Notes under the pieces: model-generated | What the model was told of the DNA's origin: nothing | The model's input: only the letters and a program-made list of their open reading frames with translations | Database searches by the model: none | Program-made: the position numbers and the translations under genes | Source: Nymphaea colorata | Lineage: Eukaryota > Streptophyta > Magnoliopsida > Nymphaeales > Nymphaeaceae | DNA: 64,000 bases | Direction of reading: 5' to 3' | Assembly (NCBI RefSeq): GCF_008831285.2 | Contig: NC_045140.1 | Location: 23,454,131 to 23,518,130, forward strand | Shown: positions 25,452 through 37,400 of the stretch, piece by piece | How positions within the stretch are numbered: the first letter of the stretch is position 1 | How the letters are laid out: each line of letters opens with the position of its first letter

Positions 25452-28400
25452 ATGGCGATCCTGTACGCGCTGGTCGCTCGCGGCTCCGTCGTCCTTGCGG
25501 AGTTCAGCGCCACGCCGACGACAGCGAATGCGATCGCCAGGCAGATTTTGGAGAAGATCCCCGGCAACGTCGACAGCCACGTCTCCTACTCGCAGGATCG
25601 GTACATCTTTCATGTCAAGCGCACCGATGGTCTCACCGTTCTCTGTATGGCCGACGACACAGCTGGACGTGAGTTTCTTGTTCTCTTTGTTGCCTGTTGA
25701 TCGGAACTTCCGAGGGTTCCCTAGGTTGCTTTATTGTTTCCTTTCGTTGTTGGTAAAATTATTGTTTATCTTCGTTCTATTAGTCTCATTCTCATTCGCT
25801 GGATTCTGGATCAATAAGGGGTTTGATGTCAGTTATGGTCTTAAGTTTGATTTATTTTGCCAACCAGGGAATTCCATCGGCTTTCTTCCCTTGTTATGTC
25901 ATTTTGCAGCTGAATTTAAAGTTGCTCAGTTTGGTGCATCATCATCCCCCTCCCTCCCCTTATATTTAAACCTTTTTCCTTTGACGAAAGCCTCCAAAAA
26001 GTTGTGCGCGGGATTGGAACAGCTTAGAAGTTTCGCTTTAGTAATCTGAATAGTTGGAAATGTGCTGGTCTTTCAAATCTTAGCCTTTGTTCTAAAGTAG
26101 ACACCACGATTGATACTGATTGAGTAGTCGTTGATGAAATGCCTTTCTCACAATGAAGAACGCATACTATTAATTCCCTGAGTTCTGAAGGTCGCCCGTT
26201 CACATCTTCTTCAAACTCGTAAGATTAATGTGGTCAATTTCGATCCTCTTTTACAAGGCAAGCTGCTCATCTGACAATCGCACAAACTAAAAAGGTTTCA
26301 AATACTTCCTCTTTAGACATTTCAAACCATGAAAGATGTTTTGGAGTTTTATGCTGTTCGAGCCATTTGAAGTTCAACTTGAATCGCACTTGGTAACTTT
26401 GGAGATCACTCTACAATTGCGTACTGCATGATTTGAAAAAGTCATGGTATGTGGGGGGGATTTTCTGCTGCTAGCTGTTTGGCCTAATGTAGGCATTGGT
26501 ATATGATGCGTTACCTAACCATTTTAAACACAAAATTCTACCATACTAAGTTACTAACCCAAGAAGGTACGTAATTTCCAAGACGCGCATGGTTAAGGGA
26601 AAGCTCTTACCTATGTTCCAGAAACGATATTGGGTCCAATAACTGAAACTGTGGCATCATAAGAGAGTAGCAAGCAGACAGAAAGGTAGACAGATTCTCT
26701 TAAAGCATGTTTTCACCCTTTCTTTCCATGTAGTGCCTGTGTTACCACTTACGTCTTGTATGGATTGTCAAACATTTAGTACATGTCTCTGATCAAGCAA
26801 GTTTCTTAAGTTTGAATTATAGAGCTGGCAACAGGTTTGGCTGGTTACATGTTCAAACATGTGAATTCTTTTGTATCTTTCGTTGAACGATGGCCTATTT
26901 TGGTTTGATATGGATGATGGCGTTCGAACTAATGGGGACTCTTTAATTGATGGTGAAGGCTGGAGCCCATATTTCTTTTTGTATATTTGTCAAGTACTTG
27001 ATTGTTACAAAAAATTGCTGAATAATATATTATCCATAATTAGATAAAGCACACACAATTGTGTGATTCACTGATCTTCCTGCTGTACTAAGTTACTAAC
27101 TACTAAGTTGCCAAATGGGATGTTGGACATACGTTGTGCAAGACCCTAAAAGGACTAATCAGGATCAGTCGGTTTGATTTGGCCCAAGTTGATTGACTAC
27201 ATATATTTTATATGGAAATAAGTACAGAAACATATAGAGACATGCATGTTGCAGATCACTGCATCTGGAACAAAAGCCAGACCCCTTAATATATATTGTC
27301 ATTGTGATATTTTTTGTAGTCTAATCTTGTAGACCTGAGCTTAAGAGTGATTTAAAGGAAATATGTGCAAGTTAATCATTTTTTTTGGTTCTTAATAGTT
27401 TGATTTAATAATAAAAAATTAACTGCACACAAAAAAACTTTTGTTAGTAGAAAAATCAATTTTTGTGAAATCAGTTTGAACTTAAGATGCTATGTATTAA
27501 ATAGTAATCATAAACATGTTTGCATGTTGATCTTTTGTTCAAACTTTAAATCATTTTTCTGATATGAATTTAGGCTGTCTAGTTCTTGTAGCTGGCCTAA
27601 GTAGTCTGGTGTGTGTGTGTGTGTGTGTGTATAGAGAGAGAGAGTTGGCTGACCTATGACTAGGCTCACTAGTTGACTAGTTTGACCAATTAGTGTTCAA
27701 AACACAAGTTGGTTGATAACCAACTCAAACAGTTACTTGGGATCTTTATGACAAGCTCCTGAACAATATAGTGTCTTGATGTGTAAGAGAATGGGAAGGA
27801 GAGACGAGGAGGGTGACAGTTACTCTACACATCCCATAGCCACGAGGACAATTCGGTATTGAGGCTAACCAACCAGTGCATTGATGTGATTTATTTGCTT
27901 GGTGTAAGCATCAGCTATTACAGACATCCGAAACCCCTCCTCCTCCCCTTCGCCCCTGTCCCAGGAAAAGGAAAAAGGAAAAAAAAAAAGCCACAAAAAG
28001 GAAAAAACGTAAATAAAGCTAAGGAAGTAAGCTAGTGAATTGACCTCACGTGGCCCAAGAATTGTGAGTTGTAACCTCCAAAATCCTTAATTTTCTTGTT
28101 AGACTGGATACGGTGGACCCTTGGTTTCTATCAATGTTATCATATTGGGCATGCTGATTTGCTTCTTAAGTTTGTCGTTGTACAGTGAGGGAAGATGTAA
28201 GGCCCAGCCCGTGGCAAAACAATCCTGCTGGAGGTAGGCCTACATCCTTTTATTAAAACCAAAGTAACAAAATATGTACAGCAGAACAGAAACATCCGAA
28301 CCAAAAAATTGCTATACACAAAACTACAAAAGGACTCAGCCAGAAGCAGATCACAACTGCTATGGCCCAACAGGAACAAAAATCCCCACAGATTACAAAA

Positions 28401-31400
28401 TTTTGGGCTAGCAGTGGGACAGCATCTTTCACTGGGTTCATGTTGAGGACAGAGATCTTGTATATGCTTCCCTTCAGCATTTCAAAATTATTGATGGGGC
28501 TGCTCTACCTTCTGCCTAGCACTTTACGCAGCTACTCCACGCCTTCTGATTGGACACCACCAGCACCCTGCTAATCTGTACCTTTAGCAGAATTTCTTGC
28601 ACCAATTGGGTCTCAGACATTAGCAGATCAGAGGCCAAGGCATGACTTCCCCCTATCTGAGAATTTCTCTTCCCTATTGTCTCCGAGAATAAAAGCGTCC
28701 CTTTGGGAAGTTTTGCACCATAAAGAAACCAGCTGAATACACACTGTTGATGCAGGAATCTCCGGCGAAATGCCACGGATGCATCTTGTTATAACCTATA
28801 AGTCATAGCTTCAGGTGCAGCAAGAAAACTGTCTTCACATATCTTTCAATTTCTCTCTGCCTCCTTGGATGGACTGCCTCTCTCCTTGGCATACACAAAA
28901 CTGTTTTGTGCTACCCAAATTCCCCAAATGACAGTGAAAAAACTGATATGCCAGCATTTAGATAGCCATCCTTGTTTTGGCTCAGCTGCAAGCCATTTTA
29001 TTTAGCTCAATGCTAGTGTTTACATGAGGCATCCTGTGATGTTGAAACCTGTCCAGCACCATTGTCTATATCTTTACTGCCAGTCTGCACTTAAACAGCA
29101 GATGATTGGCATCTTCAGCCTCCTCTTGGCAGGCATAACATCTATTAGCAAGTGCCACCTTTTGCCTCTGTGCACGATCCAAGGTTGGAAGATGATCTAC
29201 ACAAGCTATAAAAGTGAACCATTGGGCTTTAGCATTAGCTGGCGAGAACAAATCCACTCCCGCCATCCCTCGTGAACATCTTCTGTTATGGATCATATCC
29301 CACAAAACCTCAGTAGAAACTGCACTAGCAAGTTTCCCATCACACAAAGGACGTCCAGTGGGGAGGTAATCAGAAGTGGTTCAACCCCCACTCTTCTCAG
29401 CATGTGGTTGAAGAGTGGGTCAATAACAAAAACAGAGTTGAGCATAGCTCGGGGCGAACGTTGAACCTTTCCTGCATCAATCTGATCATATTAAATGGTC
29501 TCTGCCCAACGGCCATGCCAAAATTTACAAAGACCTTTCTTGCTTTCCCCTTAACATTGTCTCCAATGCTCAACCAACGGTGACTAAGGCTCCCAATAGA
29601 TATAATGGGGAGCTTTTTGAATGGCTGCTCTCACAAGTAATCTGCCATCAAAGTGTCAAGTTTGTGAACAATACAATGGGGAAGAAGAAAAGTGGATCCC
29701 AAAAATCAATGTGAAACATGACATGCTTTAAAAGGCACAATCTCCCTGCAAATGATAGAGTTTTTGTCTTTCAAGCAGCAAGGCATCTTTCCACCTTTGC
29801 CACCAGCTCGTTGCATCTACTATGTGAGTGGTTTCCATGGAAAAGTGGGTGACAAAGATATTTGCCTGTGAGCCCACTATTTTTCTTGCTCCTATTAAAA
29901 TGTAGTTATAGTGAGATCCCTTTCTAATATTTCATTATGGTATCATTTGATGCTTATATTTACTAACACCAGGGGATTTGCATACGTTATGGCTGTTCAT
30001 GTGTTGAGCCCCATTATCTATTTGGCAAAGATGTGGTTATAGAGCCCTTTTGCTTTTTATTTTGCAACATCAGCATGATGTTTGTTGAGTTCTATGCACT
30101 TATGGTATTCCAAGACTGGCTTGGCAATCTTATTATCTTTTTAATTTATTTTCTTACCCACTATTTTTCTTGCTCCTATTAAAATGTAGTTATAGTGAGA
30201 TCCCTTTCTAATATTTCATTATGGTATCATTTGATGCTTATATTTACTAACACCAGGGGATTTGCATACGTTATGGCTGTTCATGTGTCGAGCCCCATTA
30301 TCTATTTGGCAAAGATGTGGTTATAGAGCCCTTTTGCTTTTTATTTTGCAACATCAGCATGATGTTTGTTGAGTTCTATGCACTTATGGTATTCCAAGAC
30401 TGGCTTGGCAATCTTATTATCTTTTTAATTTATTTTCTTATGTTCGACCTTCAGGGAGAATCCCATTTGCTTTTCTGGAAGATATTCATAGTAGGTTTGT
30501 GAAGACCTATGGTCGTGCAGTTCATTCAGCTCTTCCATATGCCATGAATGATGAATTTTCTAGAGTATTAAGCCAACAAATGGATTATTATTCAAATGAT
30601 CCAAATGCAGACAGAATAAATCGCATGAGAGGTGAAATGAATCAGGTAACTCTACCCATAGAAAATCCTATCTGAATGGAAGTTTTGTTCATGGTTATAG
30701 TCCATGTAGTTTTAATGATCTTTTTGTTAATTATAGTCCATGTGGTTTTACTTGTTGGCAAATTCTTATGCTTCCTAGGCATTATAAATTTATAACCATT
30801 AACCATCAAGATTTTTTTGATGTAATATGCATTAGGATTTAATTTGATGGCATAAAATTTTATTATGAGTATGGTTCCATTTGCTCAAGGCAATTTTGGA
30901 TGTGGGATTGTTTTTGGTCTGGCAGATACATGTTACTTGGTAGATTACCTGTAAAGCTGGTGGTATTTACTGCCATCGCTACAAATAAAGCTAGCCTACT
31001 TAGATAATGTATAAATTACAGCCAAGAACCTGCTTTGTAAATCCTCACTGAGAGCAAAGACTAGGCCTTGCAGTGTTGTCAATCCTTTGAAGCACCACCA
31101 TATCCATGCACAAATGCTGCCGTCAACAAGAGATGCAGAAGCCACAGTTGAAATACCATTAGATCCATGCATCTACTCTCTCGGTTATGGATTCAGAAGC
31201 TCTACTAATTTTCAGTGGCTTCTATGGTTCAAAGTTCCAACTCCCAAGCTTCTTTCTTTGCTTGAGCTAAACATCCCTTTGCTGATATAGTTGTATAAAA
31301 TTTACCCTATTTTGTACAAGTACACTGAATTGGACAAACTGACTGGACATTTTTTTCCTTTTTCCTTTTTGTTTTCTGTTACTGTTTTTGGTTATTTTCC

Positions 31401-32575
31401 TGAGGCTGATTCTTTAGTACAGCTCATTTAGACATTTAAGGCTCCACCGTAGAATTCCATTGCACTCTGCAATACTCAAAATAAATGATGGAAAAGAAAG
31501 AATAGTTAGTTGGTCCGACTACAGTTTGTATCCTACAATGTATCTGTTTCCTTAAGCTGTAGCAATACCATGTGTCAGACTTTCAGTTTACTAATTCCTC
31601 TGTGAGGTTTGTATGGTCTTACTTTCTTGCAGGTTGAATTAGGAAAGACTTCAAGATTGATTGCTTCAATGTTACATCTATCAGAACTTCCTATGTTGAT
31701 TTCACATTTTACTTTTTTATGCATATTGATTTCTTGCTTCTTAACAGGTCCGCAATGTAATGATTGAGAATATCGACAAAGTTCTAGACAGAGGTGACAG
31801 ATTAGAATTGCTTGTTGATAAAACAGCGAATATGCAAGGGAACACTTTTCGCTTTAGAAGGCAAGCTCGTCGTTTCAGAAGTTCAGTCTGGTGGAGGAAT
31901 GTCAAGCTCACGTATGTGCACTACCAGTCCTGATTTTCTTAATTTTTCACAACCTTGAACTTTATGGACTTAGGATATTGTTATTTCTTTTCAATGTTCT
32001 TTGATCTCTGGAGATGTTTCTCACTTTTGCAACACAAAAGTTTGTCCAAGAAAATTATCTTCAACTGGTTGTTTGTTGGGGCAACTTTTTACTGTTCTTT
32101 TTTACGGGTGCCTTCTATCATATCTTTCAGATTTCTTAAGAATTATACTTCTTATGGTCTCCTTCATGCAAGGATGCATCTTGGTCACAATCTGGCTTTT
32201 GTTAGTATTTTCAGTAGTCTTATATCTCGAATAAAACTTGAGGCTTGTGACCACAAAGTTTAAGAAATCATAAATTGCTGGAAACAATAGCAAATATATG
32301 TTTGGTATTATCATTGAGTATCGCATATAGTAGTGCAATGACATGAACTGAATAACCCCTTTTTTGGGTATACAGCCCATCTCATTTAGTGATTGTGGAT
32401 GCTGTTTCTCTGCACGTTAGTAAATGCTTCTCTTTCTTATGATATTTTTCTTGCCAATAATTACTGACCAATGATTTCATATTTCAGGGTTGCATTGATT
32501 GTCCTCCTCATCATTATCATTTACATCGTGCTTATTTTCGTCTGCCACGGATTTACTCTACCTTCCTGTCGGTAA
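25452..32575 (+). CDS. VAMP71: VAMP71-type vacuolar R-SNARE, four exons
   Basis: Exons 25452-25668, 30455-30645, 31748-31911 and 32488-32575 join in phase (660 nt, 219 aa, the usual length of plant VAMP711-714). The order is an N-terminal longin domain (residues 1 to about 110, starting MAILYALVARGSVVLAEFS), an R-SNARE helix (about 125-185) with the zero-layer arginine probably R151 in KVLDRGDR, then a single C-terminal transmembrane anchor (about 191-212) with a short luminal tail FTLPSCR. Plant VAMP71 proteins drive fusion with the vacuole (tonoplast) from late endosomes; this is family knowledge. The 217-nt first exon ends in the longin domain. Intron 1 is 4.8 kb and contains a LINE remnant and a 284-bp tandem duplication next to exon 2. 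Which VAMP711-714 paralog it matches cannot be decided here. Confidence 0.95.
27609..27646. repeat. (GT)n plus (AG)n microsatellite in VAMP71 intron 1
   Basis: Eleven GT units (27609-27630) are followed by a short ATAGAGAGAGAGAG run. Confidence 0.85.
28150..29870 (-). mobile_element. Decayed LINE (non-LTR retrotransposon) 3' fragment in VAMP71 intron 1
   Basis: On the minus strand the frame 29347-29066 carries a reverse-transcriptase zinc-binding (zf-RVT) signature: a W-FTFIACVDHLPTLDR segment followed by CYACQ...HLLFKC. This domain lies after the RT domain in plant LINE ORF2. Upstream (to about 29870) broken frames still read as related sequence (SWWQRWKDALLLERQ); downstream (28776-28516 and beyond) frames resemble the C-terminal end. 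Stops and frame changes interrupt it, and the reverse transcriptase core and 5' part are missing, so it is a dead 5'-truncated copy, antisense to VAMP71. Boundaries are approximate. Confidence 0.65.
29873..30440 (+). repeat. 284-bp tandem duplication in VAMP71 intron 1
   Basis: Positions 29873-30156 and 30157-30440 are head-to-tail copies of one 284-bp unit. I find one mismatch (T versus C in CATGTGTTGAGCC / CATGTGTCGAGCC). The second copy ends 14 bp before exon 2, so it includes the natural pre-acceptor region. The first copy ends before the acceptor. The near identity indicates a recent event or active homogenisation. Confidence 0.95.
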
Positions 32576-33337
32576 TAAGTAGAGTTTGTTTGTCCAGTTT
32601 ACAGGTTTGCTGTAGAGCCTTCATGTAAGAGTGTTTATTGCGTCAATTTTTCAACTCATTTGAATGTGTGAATGTGGTAAAACTTGAACCCTTCTGAGTC
32701 TTGTTAATGTCAACTCGAATGGAGAATGAGATTAAGCTGATTCTCTTCGTTTTTTGGGAATAAAATGTCAAAATGTTGGCTGGGAAATGGCTTCAGCAGG
32801 GTTTGCAATATATCTCTTGCTTTTCATAACGTATTTGTGGGAGACTGAATGGAGTTCTGGTGGGGGCTTTGTCCGTTTCAAATTTCCATGTATCAGTTGT
32901 TTCAGACCTGATCTGCTTGTGTATTTTGGCTCATTGTTAGTCTGCTATTGTCTTTGTCTCCTGGGAACAATTTGATAAAAATGAGTCATTAGTCAAGATT
33001 TCGTGGCTTGATTCTTTTCCCTAGATTTTAAGCCAAAAACGTTGTATACTGGGTAGGACTGTTTAAATTATTGCCTTACTTTAGGGGCCGAAAAATTTTA
33101 CTTAAACGAGCCCTGATCCTATAGGTACTTAGTTTTAAGGGTTAGTCTAATGGTGTTTGGATTCAGTCTAAACTCCAGCAACCGAGTTGATCTTTAACCT
33201 TGTTGTTTCATCGCATCCGATATTGGTGAACGAGGGTCACCTACATCCTGCTAATTATATTTGAACCACTTGCATGCTGGCGATTTTCAGCCAAGATTAA
33301 ATGCATAAAATTTATCAAAATAGGCTGCTTAGCAATG
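32576..33337. other. VAMP71 3' region and intergenic DNA
   Basis: The first about 200 bp should be the 3' UTR of VAMP71. Nothing else recognised. Confidence 0.5.
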
Positions 33338-33470
33338 AGAACAACTTGTAATTGTTCCATAGTTATGCATCGAAAACTAGAGCAGATTCATCGAATGTTT
33401 TAACAAGTGTCCATGAATCTGCTCAAAGCTTTGGGGTACATTTATGTAACAGTTGCAAACTGTTCTTTTT
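33338..33470. repeat. Fold-back element (MITE candidate), about 130 bp
   Basis: An imperfect palindrome over its whole length. GAACAACTTGTAATTGTTCC at the left pairs with GTAACAGTTGCAAACTGTTC at the right, and in the middle GAGCAGATTCAT is the exact reverse complement of ATGAATCTGCTC. The interior TTTTAACAAGTG is shared with the elements near 9140 and 24200, and the left half with the copy near 10424. There is no coding capacity. Confidence 0.6.
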
Positions 33471-34477
33471 GAAAAATGGGCTCTAAAAGTTTAGGGGCAC
33501 AGTCACAGCCACAAAGAGCTCGTTTTAAAAGGCCTGATAAAAATGTTAAAAGTAAAAAATGTGTTTTCCCCATTTGTGGAAAAAAACCTTTAAATGATTT
33601 TTTTGTGTTTTTTATCATGCTTTTTCTCATTATTTGTGTGTTATTTCTTGCTTTAAGTTTAAATTTTAAGTTAAATTATTTATCTTCATTTCTATCATTA
33701 CTAAAACATCACGTTTTTACCATTTTATGAAGTTGTTTTTTATGTTTTCTTGTTAGTTTTTTTATTTTTATTTTTCTTAATTTTATAATTTTATTGTACA
33801 AAATTACCGATATTTTTTTTGTGATTTTTCCTAAAATGAACTTTAAAAAAAATTAAGCCAGAATGCCTCACTATTTAAACCCATTAATGGTATTTGTGAT
33901 GACGCTTAGGGGGGGAATTTCGTCACTTGATAAATTGTCTGCTAAGATTAGATATTTGAGTCGTACAAGAGTTATTCATATATTATTGAAAAAAATGGAT
34001 AACTCTAACTTTAATATTTTCGAGTGAGAAGGACGTTAACAACTTATCAATTGACGTGCCTTAGTCTTATTCCTCCCTGTTGAGCATTAGAAGGCATGAT
34101 CGGAAAATGTGACTCGAGATCCCCGGCATGCTTCCTGGCTGCCGGGACTCTTTCGATGCATTACGATGAATATATGTAATTTAGAGCCGGTACATGTAAA
34201 TTCACAGTATAAGATGACTACCGATACCAATGATTACGAAGGGGGCAGGGTGTGAAAACGGATCGGATCTGTTTATCTTATCTGGGAACTTATTACTGGT
34301 CCATGTAAGCGTCGATCTCTTGTTCCGCGGGTTCTCCACCATACAAACGGTTCACTTGTTTCCCGCCACGAAAAATAATTTTTTCGTTTCGTTAAAAGCA
34401 AGAAACCTCAGTAATTCCACTTGGACTATAAGAAGACTGGGAGGGAGAGGGGGAGAGCGAGAGATTCCTTAATCCCA
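33471..34477. other. Intergenic and hydrolase-gene promoter
   Basis: AT-rich until about 34080, then more balanced in composition toward the start codon of the hydrolase-fold gene. A possible TATAAG lies at 34427-34432, about 50 bp before the ATG, which would leave a very short 5' UTR, so it is doubtful. No other feature seen. Confidence 0.45.
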
Positions 34478-37400
34478 ATGGCGTTTACATTCTCTCCCAC
34501 TACGTCGATCCGATGGATGTCAGGAGATAGGAGTAGGTTTCCGGCGAGTTGTCCGGCGATTTGTCCGGCTCGTGGAAGGAAGAGAGGCGTAGTTGCAGCA
34601 GCGGACGAGAAGAAGGATGGGACAACATCCTTCAGCCCCTTCAATTTCGTCACGGACAATCCTTCTAGTCGGGGAGCGATCCAGCTACCGGAATCTCCGG
34701 CCGAGGACGGGAACGTCGGCCAGATGCTTTACGTGAGTTTTCTCCTGTCCTAATTGTCTGATGGTTTTGGTTTTCGTTCCTTCGTGGCGACTTATACTTT
34801 CTGATCCGAGACGATGCGTGGAGTCCGCAAAGAGATGCTTTCTCAAACGGAAGAGGCAGGTTTCTTGATCGCTTTTCTGATTTGCCTGTTCCAATATTTG
34901 GTTTTCTTTTTGTTTTGCTGATTTCTCCAAACTTTGAGGAAGGCGGAAAGGATGTGATGCTCTATGAGTTTTGCTCGTCAGTCTAACCTTTTTTTACCAG
35001 GCTTATCCCTTTTCATCCGTTTTTTATGAATTACAGGACATTTGTCAACGGCCATTTGGATTTCTAACATCCTTTATGGTCGACAGAAAAATATGTATCC
35101 CTATATCTAATTCACTCTCCATTTTCTTGTCAATATAGAGAATAGAGGACAAGGGGAAAGAGTATGGATCGTACGTCAAAGCAGGGAAATTCAGATGGTT
35201 CGTAAGGGAGACAGGTAATTTACCTCATATTTTATTCTGAGAATGTTTTCAACGCAACGCATGTTATACTTGTCGAAGTTTGAGCGGTTAGGTTTCAGGA
35301 CATGGACCGATAACGCACCATTATCTCATCTGCTCCTGTGTCGAACTTTCCCTTTAATGACCATCCTACTTGTAATGGGTTTATGATGAATGCATGTGCC
35401 GTGGCATTGTTGATTCTGGATTATGATATGGGTTGATGCCTGACATGTTTTTGATACGATGTTTGTAATTCAAATTTGAAAATGCAGGATCATCTGAAAG
35501 GTCACGTGGCACCATTGTCTTTGTCCATGGAGCTCCTACTCAATCCTATAGTTATCGTGTGGTTATGGCTCAGGTCCGATTGTGTCTCTTGTTTTTTATA
35601 TATCGTAACTTCAGACAGTTTAATGGGCTTATGAGTTTTGTTGGCCATGTATATCATCTTATGCATGAGTGGCCCTTATATAATGCCTTATGCACTTCTG
35701 TTCGCTTTCTGACATGCAGTCCCACATTTTATCTTCCACAGAAGCAATCGCCCTCCACAGATAAAATGGTCTTTCTTTTATGACTATGCATACCTCCTAC
35801 AGTATTTGCAAGGTTTTCTTCCGATTCTTCCACAACACTTAATGGAATCAGTTTGGGGATTTGGAATTCCCTCGGTGACATGAAAGCAGAACTTCTTTCA
35901 TCTAGTAGTTTAAAGACAACTCCAAAATTTCATAAGTGGCACTAGAAACAAGACTCTCATGGAGTTTATAGGACTTGATTTGATGCATCAGTTTTGGACG
36001 AGGCAGTCTTAACAGCCATCTGACACCTACAGGCTAAAGAAGTCTTATAGCTACTTGAAGTTGAACAACTTGTCTACAACACTACTTTCCTCAAGTAGGC
36101 ACATCAATTTCATGGAAATGCGCATTGGTTAATCTAGATGATCAGAATATGATAGTATTTGCTCTCACATTATTAAAATTTCAGGTGTAATATATAAACG
36201 AAATGTCACAATGAATGGCACATTTTTTTATATATATCCAGCCATTACTTCCAAGTTCCAAGAATAGAACCTCAAACACTTGCTGTTATTTATTGCCAAT
36301 TTTCCAACTTATCTTCTGGATGTATATTTGCTGTTAAACAATAGAATATTAAAGAGGAGAAAAAGAACCTGAAGATAAAAAAATATAGCAATGATATCTA
36401 TACATCTTTAACTTCTTTCTGTATGTCGGTGAATAGTAAATCTAAATAGTCACTCATCTAAAGTTTGTTACAATGACCTGTTTCCTGGCGGGGAGATCAA
36501 AGTGAGATTGTTTGGTGCTTGTTTTGTCGTTTTTCATAGCTACTACAGATGTATGTGTTTATTAGCAGCTTGTAGATTCTATTTCATGAAAGGTTATGCA
36601 CTTGAACTTGTGATCTGTAGAAATTGTTATTTGAAGTTTCACTTTTATCCCATTGTACCTTGTGAATCTTGTCATGTTTGTCGTTTGGAGAGTTTTAGCA
36701 GTCATGTTCACCTGATTAGTAAGTTGACCTAGGTATATACTAGTTTATCATAGTATGATCTAGATGACCTTCATATGACTTGATTAACTATGTGACTGTG
36801 CACTTTTATCACATTCAAGTTGGTTCTCGTTGTTCTGAATAATCTTGCACAAAATTTTCACCATCTTGATTCTTAGTAAGTTAACCTGGGCTGCATCATG
36901 ATTTCATCTTAGTCATCTCTTAGATTTGTCAAACTTACTATGAATTAATAAGGTTATTGTTTTCAAGTTTTATGTCCATGAAGAATTAAATTCGTTTCAT
37001 CTGTTTCTCATATGAAGTGGAATTCCCTTCCCCAGAATTAAATATTTTGAATATATTTATATGTTCTTCAGTGAATACACTTGGATTAATATTTCGCAGG
37101 TATTGGTTGTAGATGTTAGATTGGTTTTTATTTTATCTTTTCCTACAGACCATCTTGAATTGAGGATTAAGTACTATGGCATGTTTCTTCTTATTCCTCT
37201 GAGCAGATGGCAGATGCTGGTTTTCACTGCTTTGCACCTGATTGGATTGGATTTGGTTTCAGTGATAAACCCCAGCCTGGATATGGGTTTTCATACACAG
37301 GTACATAAACATTTGCAAGTCCCTTCTAGTCAAGTGTTTCTGGCACAATCCTAAAAATTTTCTTCTGATACTCTAAAATTCTAGTGTATAAAATACAGAA

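Noticed and set aside
25330-26049. 239-codon plus-strand frame over VAMP71 exon 1
   Set aside because: It is in a different frame from the longin domain and runs through the donor into intron 1; the MAILYALVARG frame with its splice structure is the real one.
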